A DNA stretch of 64,000 nt from Fabrea salina (taxonomy: Eukaryota > Ciliophora > Heterotrichea > Heterotrichida > Fabreidae), in contig JALIHJ010000060.1 in assembly GCA_022984795.1 (NCBI GenBank), positions 93,914-157,913 on the forward strand, read 5' to 3'. Below the pieces are notes generated by a model. It saw only the letters and a program-made list of their open reading frames with translations, had not been told where the DNA came from and did no database searches. The position numbers and the translations under genes were made by a program. Within the stretch, counting starts at the first letter, position 1. Each line of letters begins with the position of its first letter. Of the stretch, positions 52,527 to 61,696 are shown piece after piece.

Positions 52527-52728
52527 ATGAGTTACTTTTATGGGTTTGCTTGTAATACTTCAACTGACTATGGGTAGAAACAAGCTGAGTACATATACAC
52601 TATTAAAGAACTGTTTAAGCAGAAGCCCAGACAGAAACTATTATTCTGTAGGGGTCTTTCCAGCCATGACTTCATCTGAGTCCAGAGTGTCCTCTGTGTC
52701 CCCTATAAGTTCTTTTTACTTCCATTAA
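52527..52728 (+). CDS. Small hypothetical protein, possible 16-base intron
   Basis: If a 16-base intron (52574-52589) is removed, ATG at 52527 opens a 61-residue product starting MSYFYGFACNTSTDYGTYTL and ending SVSPISSFYFH. Unspliced, an ATG at 52540 gives 62 residues sharing the same C-terminal part. The shared portion is Ser/Tyr-rich (SRSPDRNYYSVGVFPAM, SSESRVSSVSP). It fills a 275-base gap between larger genes, which favours a real gene, but which start is used is undecided. No family. Confidence 0.45.
52574..52589 (+). other. Possible 16-base intron
   Basis: gtagaaacaagctgag; A at position 10, one base longer than the others and starting GTAG. Its removal is optional since both spliced and unspliced forms stay open. 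Confidence 0.4.
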
Positions 52729-52747
52729 ATTAAGTCAATCGAGTTAG

Positions 52748-55700
52748 TTAAAAGAAGATAAGCAGTAGTAGTGAAGAAATCACCAAGAAAGCAAAAGAGC
52801 TCTCTCCTTCTTCTACCAAGAAGTAAAACTCCTTGTTGTAGATCTTTTTAACGCACTCACTGTTGTCTTTGTACCGGGGATACTCTGTGAAGTTAAGAGC
52901 TTGCAAAGCGTAAACGTACTTGTCTTCTCCAGTTTCGTCTGCCATCATCATGATGCACTCCTTAGTAAACCTTCTGTAGGTCTGGCACACATTTTTCTTC
53001 TCTTTAAGTACTTTTTTTGCTGTTTCGATAAACTTCTGCCCGGGCTCGTCACCAGGCATTGCGTTACAGTAGGCCTTGCCCTCCTTGTTGTACCCACACA
53101 CACACTCTGTTCGGAAATCCTCATTGTTGATCGCAACACAGTCATTTGAACTTGTGCAACTCTGAGATAAATCTTTTAGCTTGGGAGCTTCAATGCATTC
53201 GTCTGTTGCGTTACAGGCCCCTGAACTACAAAGCATCGAGAACCCTGGCACAGGACAAGGAACTGGGCTTCCATTTTCAACCGAGAAGTACTCTCTGCAA
53301 ACTTTGTTTGTCTTGTTTATGTTTTCGAATGTGCATCCTAAGTAAGTTTTGCATTCGTAGTCCGAATTGCATGGATCCCCTTCACCTTTCAGTTCAGAAC
53401 ACCTATAGTTATTGCAGTATAGCCCTGGCTCGCACTGAGCTGTCTGGCAAGTTTCGTTTACCTTTGAACCTACACACTTGTTGTCAGAGCACTCATAGAA
53501 ATAGCAATCAGAGTTTTCTTTGCAAGACTCGCCTGGGTAGGCTTTTCTCGAAGGAGCAGCTTCTTGGCAGTAAACATCGTAGTACTCATTCTTAACAGCT
53601 TTAGCAGGGTCGCAGTACTTACCTTCGCCACAAACTTGCAGGTCGAATCTGTTGTTGTCGTTTTGGTAGTGAATGCAGATGCTCTCTTCTGAGATGTTGG
53701 AGCAAGTATATGCAGGGCAGGAGAGGTTTACTGGGTAAAAGTAATCAGAGTTGAATGTTTCTTTTACGTAGTCTGTGTTGTTTTGGTACCTAGGGTAGTT
53801 TTTAATTAGCAGCTGCTTTTGGTTTAATTCCGTAGTTCCCGTAGCATTGATAGTTTGTGTGTAACACCAATCACTGTCCCTAAGTTCTGTGTGGCATTTA
53901 AAGATACCCGGGTTATTGAAGTGCTGTTTGATCAAGTTGTTTAGATTGATGTAAGGACTGTCTCCTGACCAAGGGTGGCAGTAAGAAGTTCCTTCAGAGT
54001 TCATACCACAACTGCATGTTCCTTGCATCAAGTTCTGGTTGTCTCCTCCGATGCATTTTGAGTCTTCTCCACAAACTTCTGTACTGTTTAAGCTGATAAA
54101 AGCTTCTTGGCATCTTCCATAAGTGTTTTTTCCGGGTGCTTTGTAACAACTTCCACTTTCACAAATCTTAGAAATCCCTTCTGGGTTTTCAGAAGTCTCG
54201 CAATCAGATACAATCTCTCCAACTGGTGTATTGAATAACTTAACACAAGTTTTTTTATGGAGATTGCATTTGAGATTATTTGAACACATTTTGTCATCAG
54301 TGCAACTTTCTCCTTCTTTTTTCTGAAGAGAGCACTGACTGTTACTACTGCAGAAAAGTCCCACGTCACAATTAGAGTTTGCTCGGCATTCAGATCCAAT
54401 TTTTCTTCCCAAACACTTTCCTAATGAACATGTTTTTGAAGCACACTGTGAATCTAAAAGACAAGGTTCTCCTGGATATTTTTCTTTGTTTGAAGGCTCT
54501 GGCTCAGTTGTACAATTGGCTGTTTCATTCTCTTTATAGTCATAGTCGCAGTAGGGCTTTATAGAACTCTCGCACGGCCTAACTAAAGTTGCGTTTTCTG
54601 TCTCGTTCAAGCACATTTCTTCAGGTAAGTTATCATCATAAGTGTAGGGCAGACACTGAGGTTCAGGTGTGGGGTTGGGCAAGTTGTCCCAGTACTCTGA
54701 AGTGAAGGTAGTCTTCACACAGTCGTCGTTGTCGATGATTAGAGGGTGCATGAAGAACTTCAGGTAAGAGTGGTAGTAGTAGTTGGGGTCTTTGTCTAAA
54801 CGTTCAGCTACCATCTGCATGCAGTTTTTAGAGTACCTTCTAGTAGTTTGGCACTTTTCAATGAACTGACTCTCATAAAGCTGAGTGGCATTTTGTAACC
54901 ACTCTTGTCCGGAAGAGTCTCCTACAAAGGCACTGCAGTAAGATTTGCCGTCAGAGTTGTAACCACAAGTACACTCTCCCACAAACTCTTGGTTGTTGTT
55001 AGTCACAATGCAGTCATTGGAAGTAAGACACTCTTTCTGTTCACTGGAAGACTGAGGAGCATCAGTGCAGACACCCACAGTTCCTTGACTGTAACAGGCA
55101 CCTGACTTACACATGGTGTTGTAACCAGAGACTGGACAGACTACTTGTTGTCCGTTGTTGACTGAAAAGTATTCCACACAAGTTCCTTCAGAAGAAGAAG
55201 TAGCATTGCAGGTGGCTTTTGTAACACACTCAAACTCACTTGTGCAGGATTCGCCTATTTGTTTGAGAGGTTGGCATGTTTGAGACGAATCGCAGTAAAG
55301 TCCAGGATTGCACTCTCCCATTTCTGAACAAGATTGTCCTTGAGTCTTGCCTTGGCAGATACCCGACTCGCAGTTTCCATACTTACAGTCAGAGCTACTA
55401 TCGCACATTTCACCAGGGTAAGCTAAGTTAAGAGGAGGTGCTCCTCCACAAGACTCTTGAATGTACTCGTTTGCTACTGCCTTAGTCCAGTCACAGTATT
55501 CTCCACCTGAGCACTGTGAGATGTTGAACAGGTTCTGGGCAGAGTTGAAGGAGATGCAGGTAGAGCTGGACTCCACTCCTGAACAGGTGTAAGCTTTGCA
55601 CTCATAAAGGGAAGGTTTTTGTTCGAAATAGTTGCTGTTAAGGATCTCTTGGGTGCAGATAGCATTGTTTTGGTAACGAGCTGAGTGCTGAGACTCAATG

Positions 55701-58700
55701 CTGGATTGCACGTAATTCGCAACTTGGTTAGGAGTCAAGTTCTGTTCGAGGCAGAAGCTTGAGAACCTTCTGTGGGTGTGACAAAGTTTGACAGAGTAAG
55801 TTGATAAGTGTATTTGAATAATAGCTCTGGCTTTAAGAGAAGGAGGATCGCCTGAGAAAGCATCACAGTATTTGAAGCCGTCAGTTCCTAGTGAACACTC
55901 GCAAGAACCTTGCACAGTGTTCAAGCTGTTGGTTCCTAAGCAGTAAGAGTCGTCATTACACACCTTGGGGTAAGTGCTTAACTTCAAGTTTTCTTGGCAC
56001 ATTCCAGTGCTGGGGTTGCAGCTTCCTGAAGTGCACAGGTCTGAGTGTCCTTCGTGGTTGAAGTTTGTTTGGCATACTCCTACTGGTTGACCATCGGAGA
56101 TGGTGTAGTAACGAATGCAAGTACCAGGTTCAGTGGATGTCTTGTTGCAACCCAAGTAGTTTTCACAGTCGTACTCAGAAGTACACATTTCTCCTTCTTG
56201 TTTCTGAGCTGCACAAACAATTCCGTCACAGTAAAGTCCTACGTCGCAGTCTGAGTCGTGGTCACAAGAACTTGCAATGGGCTGGCCTTGGCATTTCTGA
56301 AGCACACAGACTCCAGACAAGCAATCTAGGTCAGATAAACAAGGCTCTCCAGGGTAGTTTTGGGGAGAAGCAGGGTGGGGTTCAGGTGCGCAAGTAGAGT
56401 TGGTAGAAGCAGGAGGACAGTAAGGAGCAGAGGAGTCAGTGCAGGGGTCTAGGATGTAATTGTTGGCACTGGTTTTTTCGATGCACTGATCTCCTAAGGA
56501 GTCTGAGCAAGTGTAGGTTGGGCACTGAGGCTCAGGTGTGGGGTTGGGCAAGTTGTCCCAGTACTCTGAAGTGAAGGTAGTCTTCACACAGTCGTCGTTG
56601 TCGATGATTAGAGGGTGCATGAAGAACTTCAGGTAAGAGTGGTAGTAGTAGTTGGGGTCTTGATTTAAGAGTATAGATACCAGTTCCATGCAGTTTTTAG
56701 AGTACCTTCTAGTAGTTTGGCACTTTTCAATGAACTGACTCTCATAAAGCTGAGTGGCATTTTGCAACCACTCTTGTCCGGAAGAGTCTCCTACAAAGGC
56801 ACTGCAGTAAGATTTGCCCTCAGGGTTGTAACCACAAGTACACTCTCCTACAAACTCTTGGTTGTTGTTAGTCACAATGCAGTCATTGGAAGTAAGACAC
56901 TCTTTCTGTTCACTGGAAGACTGAGGAGCATCAGTGCAGACACCCACAGTTCCTTGACTGTAACAGGCACCTGACTTACACATGGTGTTGTAACCAGAGA
57001 CTGGACAGACTACTTGTTGTCCGTTGTTGACTGAAAAGTATTCCACACAAGTTCCTTCAGAAGAAGAAGTAGCATTGCAGGTGGCTTTTGTAACACACTC
57101 AAACTCACTTGTGCAGGATTCGCCTATTTGTTTGAGAGGTTGGCATGTTTGAGACGAATCGCAGTAAAGTCCAGGATTGCACTCTCCCATTTCTGAACAA
57201 GATTGTCCTTGAGTCTTGCCTTGGCAGATACCCGACTCGCAGTTTCCATACTTACAGTCAGAGCTACTATCGCACATTTCACCAGGGTAAGCTAAGTTAA
57301 GAGGAGGTGCTCCTCCACAAGACTCTTGAATGTACTCGTTTGCTACTGCCTTAGTCCAGTCACAGTATTCTCCACCTGAGCACTGTGAGATGTTGAACAG
57401 GTTCTGGGCAGAGTTGAAGGAGATGCAGGTAGAGCTGGACTCCACTCCTGAACAGGTGTAAGCTTTGCACTCATAAAGGGAAGGTTTTTGTTCGAAGTAG
57501 TGCGAATTGAAGATCTCTTGGGTGCAGATAGCATTGTTTTGGTAACGAGCTGAGTGCTGAGACTCAATGCTGGATTGCACGTAATTCGCAACTTGGTTAG
57601 GAGTCAAGTTCTGTTCGAGGCAGAAGCTTGAGAACCTTCTGTGGGTGTGACAAAGTTTGACAGAGTAAGTTGATAAGTGTATTTGAATAATAGCTCTGGC
57701 TTTAAGAGAAGGAGGATCGCCTGAGAAAGCATCACAGTATTTGAAGCCGTCAGTTCCTAGTGAACACTCGCAAGAACCTTGCACAGTGTTCAAGCTGTTG
57801 GTTCCTAAGCAGTAAGAGTCGTCATTACACACCTTGGGGTAAGTGCTTAACTTCAAGTTTTCTTGGCACATTCCAGTTTTAGGGTTGCAGCTTCCTGAAG
57901 CGCACAGGTCTGAGTGTCCTTCATTGTTGAAATTAACCACACAGATTCCCACTGGTTGACCATCGGAGATGGTGTAGTAACGAATGCAAGTACCAGGTTC
58001 AGTGGATGTCTTGTTGCAACCCAAGTAGTTTTCACAGTCGTACTCAGAAGTACACATTTCTCCTTCTTGTTTCTGGGCTGCACACACTGTGTTATCACAG
58101 TAAAGTCCTACGTCACAGTCTGAGTCGTGGTCACAAGAACTTGCAATGGGTTGGCCTTGGCATTTCTGAAGCACACAGACTCCGGACAAGCAATCTAGGT
58201 CAGATAAACAAGGCTCTCCAGGGTAGTTTTGGGGAGAAGCAGGGTGGGGTTCAGGTGCGCAAGTAGAGTTGGTAGAAGCAGGAGGACAGTAAGGAGCAGA
58301 GGAGTCAGTGCAGGGGTCTAGGATGTAATTGTTGGCACTGGTTTTTTCGATGCACTGATCTCCTAAGGAGTCTGAGCAAGTGTAGGTTGGGCACTGAGCA
58401 ATAGGCTCAGGCTCTACGAAGTTGTCCCAATACTCTGAGGTGAAAGTCTGTTTCACGCAGTCGTCGTTGTCGATTATTAGAGGGTGCATGAAGAATTTCA
58501 AATAAGAACTGTAATAGTACTTAGGGTCTTTGCCTGAGAAAGTTGATACAATTTCCATGCAGTTTTTAGAGTATCTTCTAGTAGTCTGACACCTAGCTAT
58601 CAGGTCGCTCTCATAAAGCTGAGTGGCATTTTGCAACCACTCTTGTCCGGAAGAGTCTCCTACAAAGGCACTGCAGTAAGATTTGCCCTCAGGGTTGTAA

Positions 58701-61696
58701 CCACAAGTACACTCTCCTACAAACTCTTGGTTGTTGTTAGTCACAATGCAGTCATTGGAAGTAAGACACTCTTTCTGTTCACTGGAAGACTGAGGAGCAT
58801 CAGTGCAGACACCCACAGTTCCTTGACTGTAACAGGCACCTGACTTACACATGGTGTTGTAACCAGAGACTGGACAGACTACTTGTTGTCCGTTGTTGAC
58901 TGAAAAGTATTCCACACAAGTTCCTTCAGAAGAAGAAGTAGCATTGCAGGTGGCTTTTGTAACACACTCAAACTCACTTGTGCAGGATTCGCCTATTTGT
59001 TTGAGAGGTTGGCATGTTTGAGACGAATCGCAGTAAAGTCCAGGATTGCACTCTCCCATTTCTGAACAAGATTGTCCTTGAGTCTTGCCTTGGCAGATAC
59101 CCGACTCGCAGTTTCCATACTTACAGTCAGAGCTACTATCGCACATTTCACCAGGGTAAGCTAAGTTAAGAGGAGGTGCTCCTCCACAAGACTCTTGAAT
59201 GTACTCGTTTGCTACTGCCTTAGTCCAGTCACAGTATTCTCCACCTGAGCACTGTGAGATGTTGAACAGGTTCTGGGCAGAGTTGAAGGAGATGCAGGTA
59301 GAGCTGGACTCCACTCCTGAACAGGTGTAAGCTTTGCACTCATAAAGGGAAGGTTTTTGTTCGAAGTAGTGCGAATTGAAGATCTCTTGGGTGCAGATAG
59401 CATTGTTTTGGTAACGAGCTGAGTGCTGAGACTCAATGCTGGATTGCACGTAATTCGCAACTTGGTTAGGAGTCAAGTTCTGTTCGAGGCAGAAGCTTGA
59501 GAACCTTCTGTGGGTGTGACAAAGTTTGACAGAGTAAGTTGATAAGTGTATTTGAATAATAGCTCTGGCTTTAAGAGAAGGAGGATCGCCTGAGAAAGCA
59601 TCACAGTATTTGAAGCCGTCAGTTCCTAGTGAACACTCGCAAGAACCTTGCACAGTGTTCAAGCTGTTGGTTCCTAAGCAGTAAGAGTCGTCATTACACA
59701 CCTTGGGGTAAGTGCTTAACTTCAAGTTTTCTTGGCACATTCCAGTTTTAGGGTTGCAGCTTCCTGAAGCGCACAGGTCTGAGTGTCCTTCATTGTTGAA
59801 ATTAACCACACAGATTCCCACTGGTTGACCATCGGAGATGGTGTAGTAACGAATGCAAGTACCAGGTTCAGTGGATGTCTTGTTGCAACCCAAGTAGTTT
59901 TCACAGTCGTACTCAGAAGTACACATTTCTCCTTCTTGTTTCTGGGCTGCACACACTGTGTTATCACAGTAAAGTCCTACGTCACAGTCTGAGTCGTGGT
60001 CACAAGAACTTGCAATGGGTTGGCCTTGGCATTTCTGAAGCACACAGACTCCGGACAAGCAATCTAGGTCAGATAAACAAGGCTCTCCAGGGTAGTTTTG
60101 GGGAGAAGCAGGGTGGGGTTCAGGTGCGCAAGTAGAGTTGGTAGAAGCAGGAGGACAGTAAGGAGCAGAGGAGTCAGTGCAGGGGTCTAGGATGTAATTG
60201 TTGGCACTGGTTTTTTCGATGCACTGATCTCCTAAGGAGTCTGAGCAAGTGTAGGTTGGGCACTGAGGCTCAGGTGTGGGGTTGGGCAAGTTGTCCCAGT
60301 ACTCTGAAGTGAAGGTAGTCTTCACACAGTCGTCGTTGTCGATGATTAGAGGGTGCATGAAGAACTTCAGGTAAGAGTGGTAGTAGTAGTTGGGGTCTTT
60401 GTCTAAACGTTCAGCTACCATCTGCATGCAGTTTTTAGAGTACCTTCTAGTAGTTTGGCACTTTTCAATGAACTGACTCTCATAAAGCTGAGTGGCATTT
60501 TGCAACCACTCTTGTCCGGAAGAGTCTCCTACAAAGGCACTGCAGTAAGATTTGCCCTCAGGGTTGTAACCACAAGTACACTCTCCTACAAACTCTTGGT
60601 TGTTGTTAGTCACAATGCAGTCATTGGAAGTAAGACACTCTTTCTGTTCACTGGAAGACTGAGGAGCATCAGTGCAGACACCCACAGTTCCTTGACTGTA
60701 ACAGGCACCTGACTTACACATGGTGTTGTAACCAGAGACTGGACAGACTACTTGTTGTCCGTTGTTGACTGAAAAGTATTCCACACAGGTTCCTTGGTAA
60801 GGGTCAGTTGTAGCGTTGCAGGTGGCATAGGTAGAGCATTCAAACTCACTTAGACAGAAGTCTCCAGGTTGTTTGAGAGGCACGCACTCTTTGACTCCGT
60901 CAGCACAGTAAAGTCCAGGATTACACTCTCCCATTTCTGAACAAGATTGTCCTTGAGTCTTGCCTTGGCAGATACCCGACTCGCAGTTTCCATACTTACA
61001 GTCAGAGCTACTATCGCACATTTCACCAGGGTAAGCTAAGTTAAGAGGAGGTGCTCCTCCACAAGACTCTTGAATGTACTCGTTTGCTACTGCCTTAGTC
61101 CAGTCACAGTATTCTCCACCTGAGCACTGTGAGATGTTGAACAGGTTCTGGGCAGAGTTGAAGGAGATGCAGGTAGAGCTGGACTCCACTCCTGAACAGG
61201 TGTAAGCTTTGCACTCATAAAGGGAAGGTTTTTGTTCGAAGTAGTGCGAATTGAAGATCTCTTGGGTGCAGATAGCATTGTTTTGGTAACGAGCTGAGTG
61301 CTGAGACTCAATGCTGGATTGCACGTAATTCGCAACTTGGTTAGGAGTCAAGTTCTGTTCGAGGCAGAAGCTTGAGAACCTTCTGTGGGTGTGACAAAGT
61401 TTGACAGAGTAAGTTGATAAGTGTATTTGAATAATAGCTCTGGCTTTAAGAGAAGGAGGATCGCCTGAGAAAGCATCACAGTATTTGAAGCCGTCAGTTC
61501 CTAGTGAACACTCGCAAGAACCTTGCACAGTGTTCAAGCTGTTGGTTCCTAAGCAGTAAGAGTCGTCATTACACACCTTGGGGTAAGTGCTTAACTTCAA
61601 GTTTTCTTGGCACATTCCAGTGCTGGGGTTGCAGCTTCCTGAAGTGCACAGGTCTGAGTGTCCTTCATTGTTGAAATTAACCACACAGATTCCCAC
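52748..61696 (-). CDS. Giant Cys-rich surface protein with tandem super-repeats, 5' end lost at the telomere
   Basis: A 2982-codon open frame. The C terminus, GESSFAFLVISSLLLLIFF, is a hydrophobic tail suited to GPI anchoring or a membrane anchor. The C-terminal ~635 residues are a divergent repeat; the rest consists of super-repeats of about 623 residues (1869 bases), nearly identical in DNA. Each has two homologous halves with YPGEMCDSSSDCKYGNCESG or YPGEPCLSDLDCLSGVCVLQ followed by GLYC, TSEYDC and CxxYF-type blocks; the cysteine spacing recalls Dickkopf-type or EGF-like Cys-rich modules. Many N-x-S/T sites are present. It is probably a secreted or surface protein, analogous in position and style to ciliate immobilisation antigens. 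The frame's first ATG (61696) is internal to a repeat, so it is not the true start. Confidence 0.82.
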   Translation of the reverse strand: MGICVVNFNNEGHSDLCTSGSCNPSTGMCQENLKLSTYPKVCNDDSYCLGTNSLNTVQGSCECSLGTDGFKYCDAFSGDPPSLKARAIIQIHLSTYSVKLCHTHRRFSSFCLEQNLTPNQVANYVQSSIESQHSARYQNNAICTQEIFNSHYFEQKPSLYECKAYTCSGVESSSTCISFNSAQNLFNISQCSGGEYCDWTKAVANEYIQESCGGAPPLNLAYPGEMCDSSSDCKYGNCESGICQGKTQGQSCSEMGECNPGLYCADGVKECVPLKQPGDFCLSEFECSTYATCNATTDPYQGTCVEYFSVNNGQQVVCPVSGYNTMCKSGACYSQGTVGVCTDAPQSSSEQKECLTSNDCIVTNNNQEFVGECTCGYNPEGKSYCSAFVGDSSGQEWLQNATQLYESQFIEKCQTTRRYSKNCMQMVAERLDKDPNYYYHSYLKFFMHPLIIDNDDCVKTTFTSEYWDNLPNPTPEPQCPTYTCSDSLGDQCIEKTSANNYILDPCTDSSAPYCPPASTNSTCAPEPHPASPQNYPGEPCLSDLDCLSGVCVLQKCQGQPIASSCDHDSDCDVGLYCDNTVCAAQKQEGEMCTSEYDCENYLGCNKTSTEPGTCIRYYTISDGQPVGICVVNFNNEGHSDLCASGSCNPKTGMCQENLKLSTYPKVCNDDSYCLGTNSLNTVQGSCECSLGTDGFKYCDAFSGDPPSLKARAIIQIHLSTYSVKLCHTHRRFSSFCLEQNLTPNQVANYVQSSIESQHSARYQNNAICTQEIFNSHYFEQKPSLYECKAYTCSGVESSSTCISFNSAQNLFNISQCSGGEYCDWTKAVANEYIQESCGGAPPLNLAYPGEMCDSSSDCKYGNCESGICQGKTQGQSCSEMGECNPGLYCDSSQTCQPLKQIGESCTSEFECVTKATCNATSSSEGTCVEYFSVNNGQQVVCPVSGYNTMCKSGACYSQGTVGVCTDAPQSSSEQKECLTSNDCIVTNNNQEFVGECTCGYNPEGKSYCSAFVGDSSGQEWLQNATQLYESDLIARCQTTRRYSKNCMEIVSTFSGKDPKYYYSSYLKFFMHPLIIDNDDCVKQTFTSEYWDNFVEPEPIAQCPTYTCSDSLGDQCIEKTSANNYILDPCTDSSAPYCPPASTNSTCAPEPHPASPQNYPGEPCLSDLDCLSGVCVLQKCQGQPIASSCDHDSDCDVGLYCDNTVCAAQKQEGEMCTSEYDCENYLGCNKTSTEPGTCIRYYTISDGQPVGICVVNFNNEGHSDLCASGSCNPKTGMCQENLKLSTYPKVCNDDSYCLGTNSLNTVQGSCECSLGTDGFKYCDAFSGDPPSLKARAIIQIHLSTYSVKLCHTHRRFSSFCLEQNLTPNQVANYVQSSIESQHSARYQNNAICTQEIFNSHYFEQKPSLYECKAYTCSGVESSSTCISFNSAQNLFNISQCSGGEYCDWTKAVANEYIQESCGGAPPLNLAYPGEMCDSSSDCKYGNCESGICQGKTQGQSCSEMGECNPGLYCDSSQTCQPLKQIGESCTSEFECVTKATCNATSSSEGTCVEYFSVNNGQQVVCPVSGYNTMCKSGACYSQGTVGVCTDAPQSSSEQKECLTSNDCIVTNNNQEFVGECTCGYNPEGKSYCSAFVGDSSGQEWLQNATQLYESQFIEKCQTTRRYSKNCMELVSILLNQDPNYYYHSYLKFFMHPLIIDNDDCVKTTFTSEYWDNLPNPTPEPQCPTYTCSDSLGDQCIEKTSANNYILDPCTDSSAPYCPPASTNSTCAPEPHPASPQNYPGEPCLSDLDCLSGVCVLQKCQGQPIASSCDHDSDCDVGLYCDGIVCAAQKQEGEMCTSEYDCENYLGCNKTSTEPGTCIRYYTISDGQPVGVCQTNFNHEGHSDLCTSGSCNPSTGMCQENLKLSTYPKVCNDDSYCLGTNSLNTVQGSCECSLGTDGFKYCDAFSGDPPSLKARAIIQIHLSTYSVKLCHTHRRFSSFCLEQNLTPNQVANYVQSSIESQHSARYQNNAICTQEILNSNYFEQKPSLYECKAYTCSGVESSSTCISFNSAQNLFNISQCSGGEYCDWTKAVANEYIQESCGGAPPLNLAYPGEMCDSSSDCKYGNCESGICQGKTQGQSCSEMGECNPGLYCDSSQTCQPLKQIGESCTSEFECVTKATCNATSSSEGTCVEYFSVNNGQQVVCPVSGYNTMCKSGACYSQGTVGVCTDAPQSSSEQKECLTSNDCIVTNNNQEFVGECTCGYNSDGKSYCSAFVGDSSGQEWLQNATQLYESQFIEKCQTTRRYSKNCMQMVAERLDKDPNYYYHSYLKFFMHPLIIDNDDCVKTTFTSEYWDNLPNPTPEPQCLPYTYDDNLPEEMCLNETENATLVRPCESSIKPYCDYDYKENETANCTTEPEPSNKEKYPGEPCLLDSQCASKTCSLGKCLGRKIGSECRANSNCDVGLFCSSNSQCSLQKKEGESCTDDKMCSNNLKCNLHKKTCVKLFNTPVGEIVSDCETSENPEGISKICESGSCYKAPGKNTYGRCQEAFISLNSTEVCGEDSKCIGGDNQNLMQGTCSCGMNSEGTSYCHPWSGDSPYINLNNLIKQHFNNPGIFKCHTELRDSDWCYTQTINATGTTELNQKQLLIKNYPRYQNNTDYVKETFNSDYFYPVNLSCPAYTCSNISEESICIHYQNDNNRFDLQVCGEGKYCDPAKAVKNEYYDVYCQEAAPSRKAYPGESCKENSDCYFYECSDNKCVGSKVNETCQTAQCEPGLYCNNYRCSELKGEGDPCNSDYECKTYLGCTFENINKTNKVCREYFSVENGSPVPCPVPGFSMLCSSGACNATDECIEAPKLKDLSQSCTSSNDCVAINNEDFRTECVCGYNKEGKAYCNAMPGDEPGQKFIETAKKVLKEKKNVCQTYRRFTKECIMMMADETGEDKYVYALQALNFTEYPRYKDNSECVKKIYNKEFYFLVEEGESSFAFLVISSLLLLIFF

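Noticed and set aside
54088-61335. Repeated short open frames in other frames across the Cys-rich array
   Set aside because: They recur exactly with the 1869-base unit and are shadows of the real minus-strand gene.
1-61696. Blepharisma-type genome with UGA read as Trp
   Set aside because: All Trp codons in confirmed genes are TGG and no frame is interrupted by TGA, so nothing requires UGA as sense; the standard code fits.
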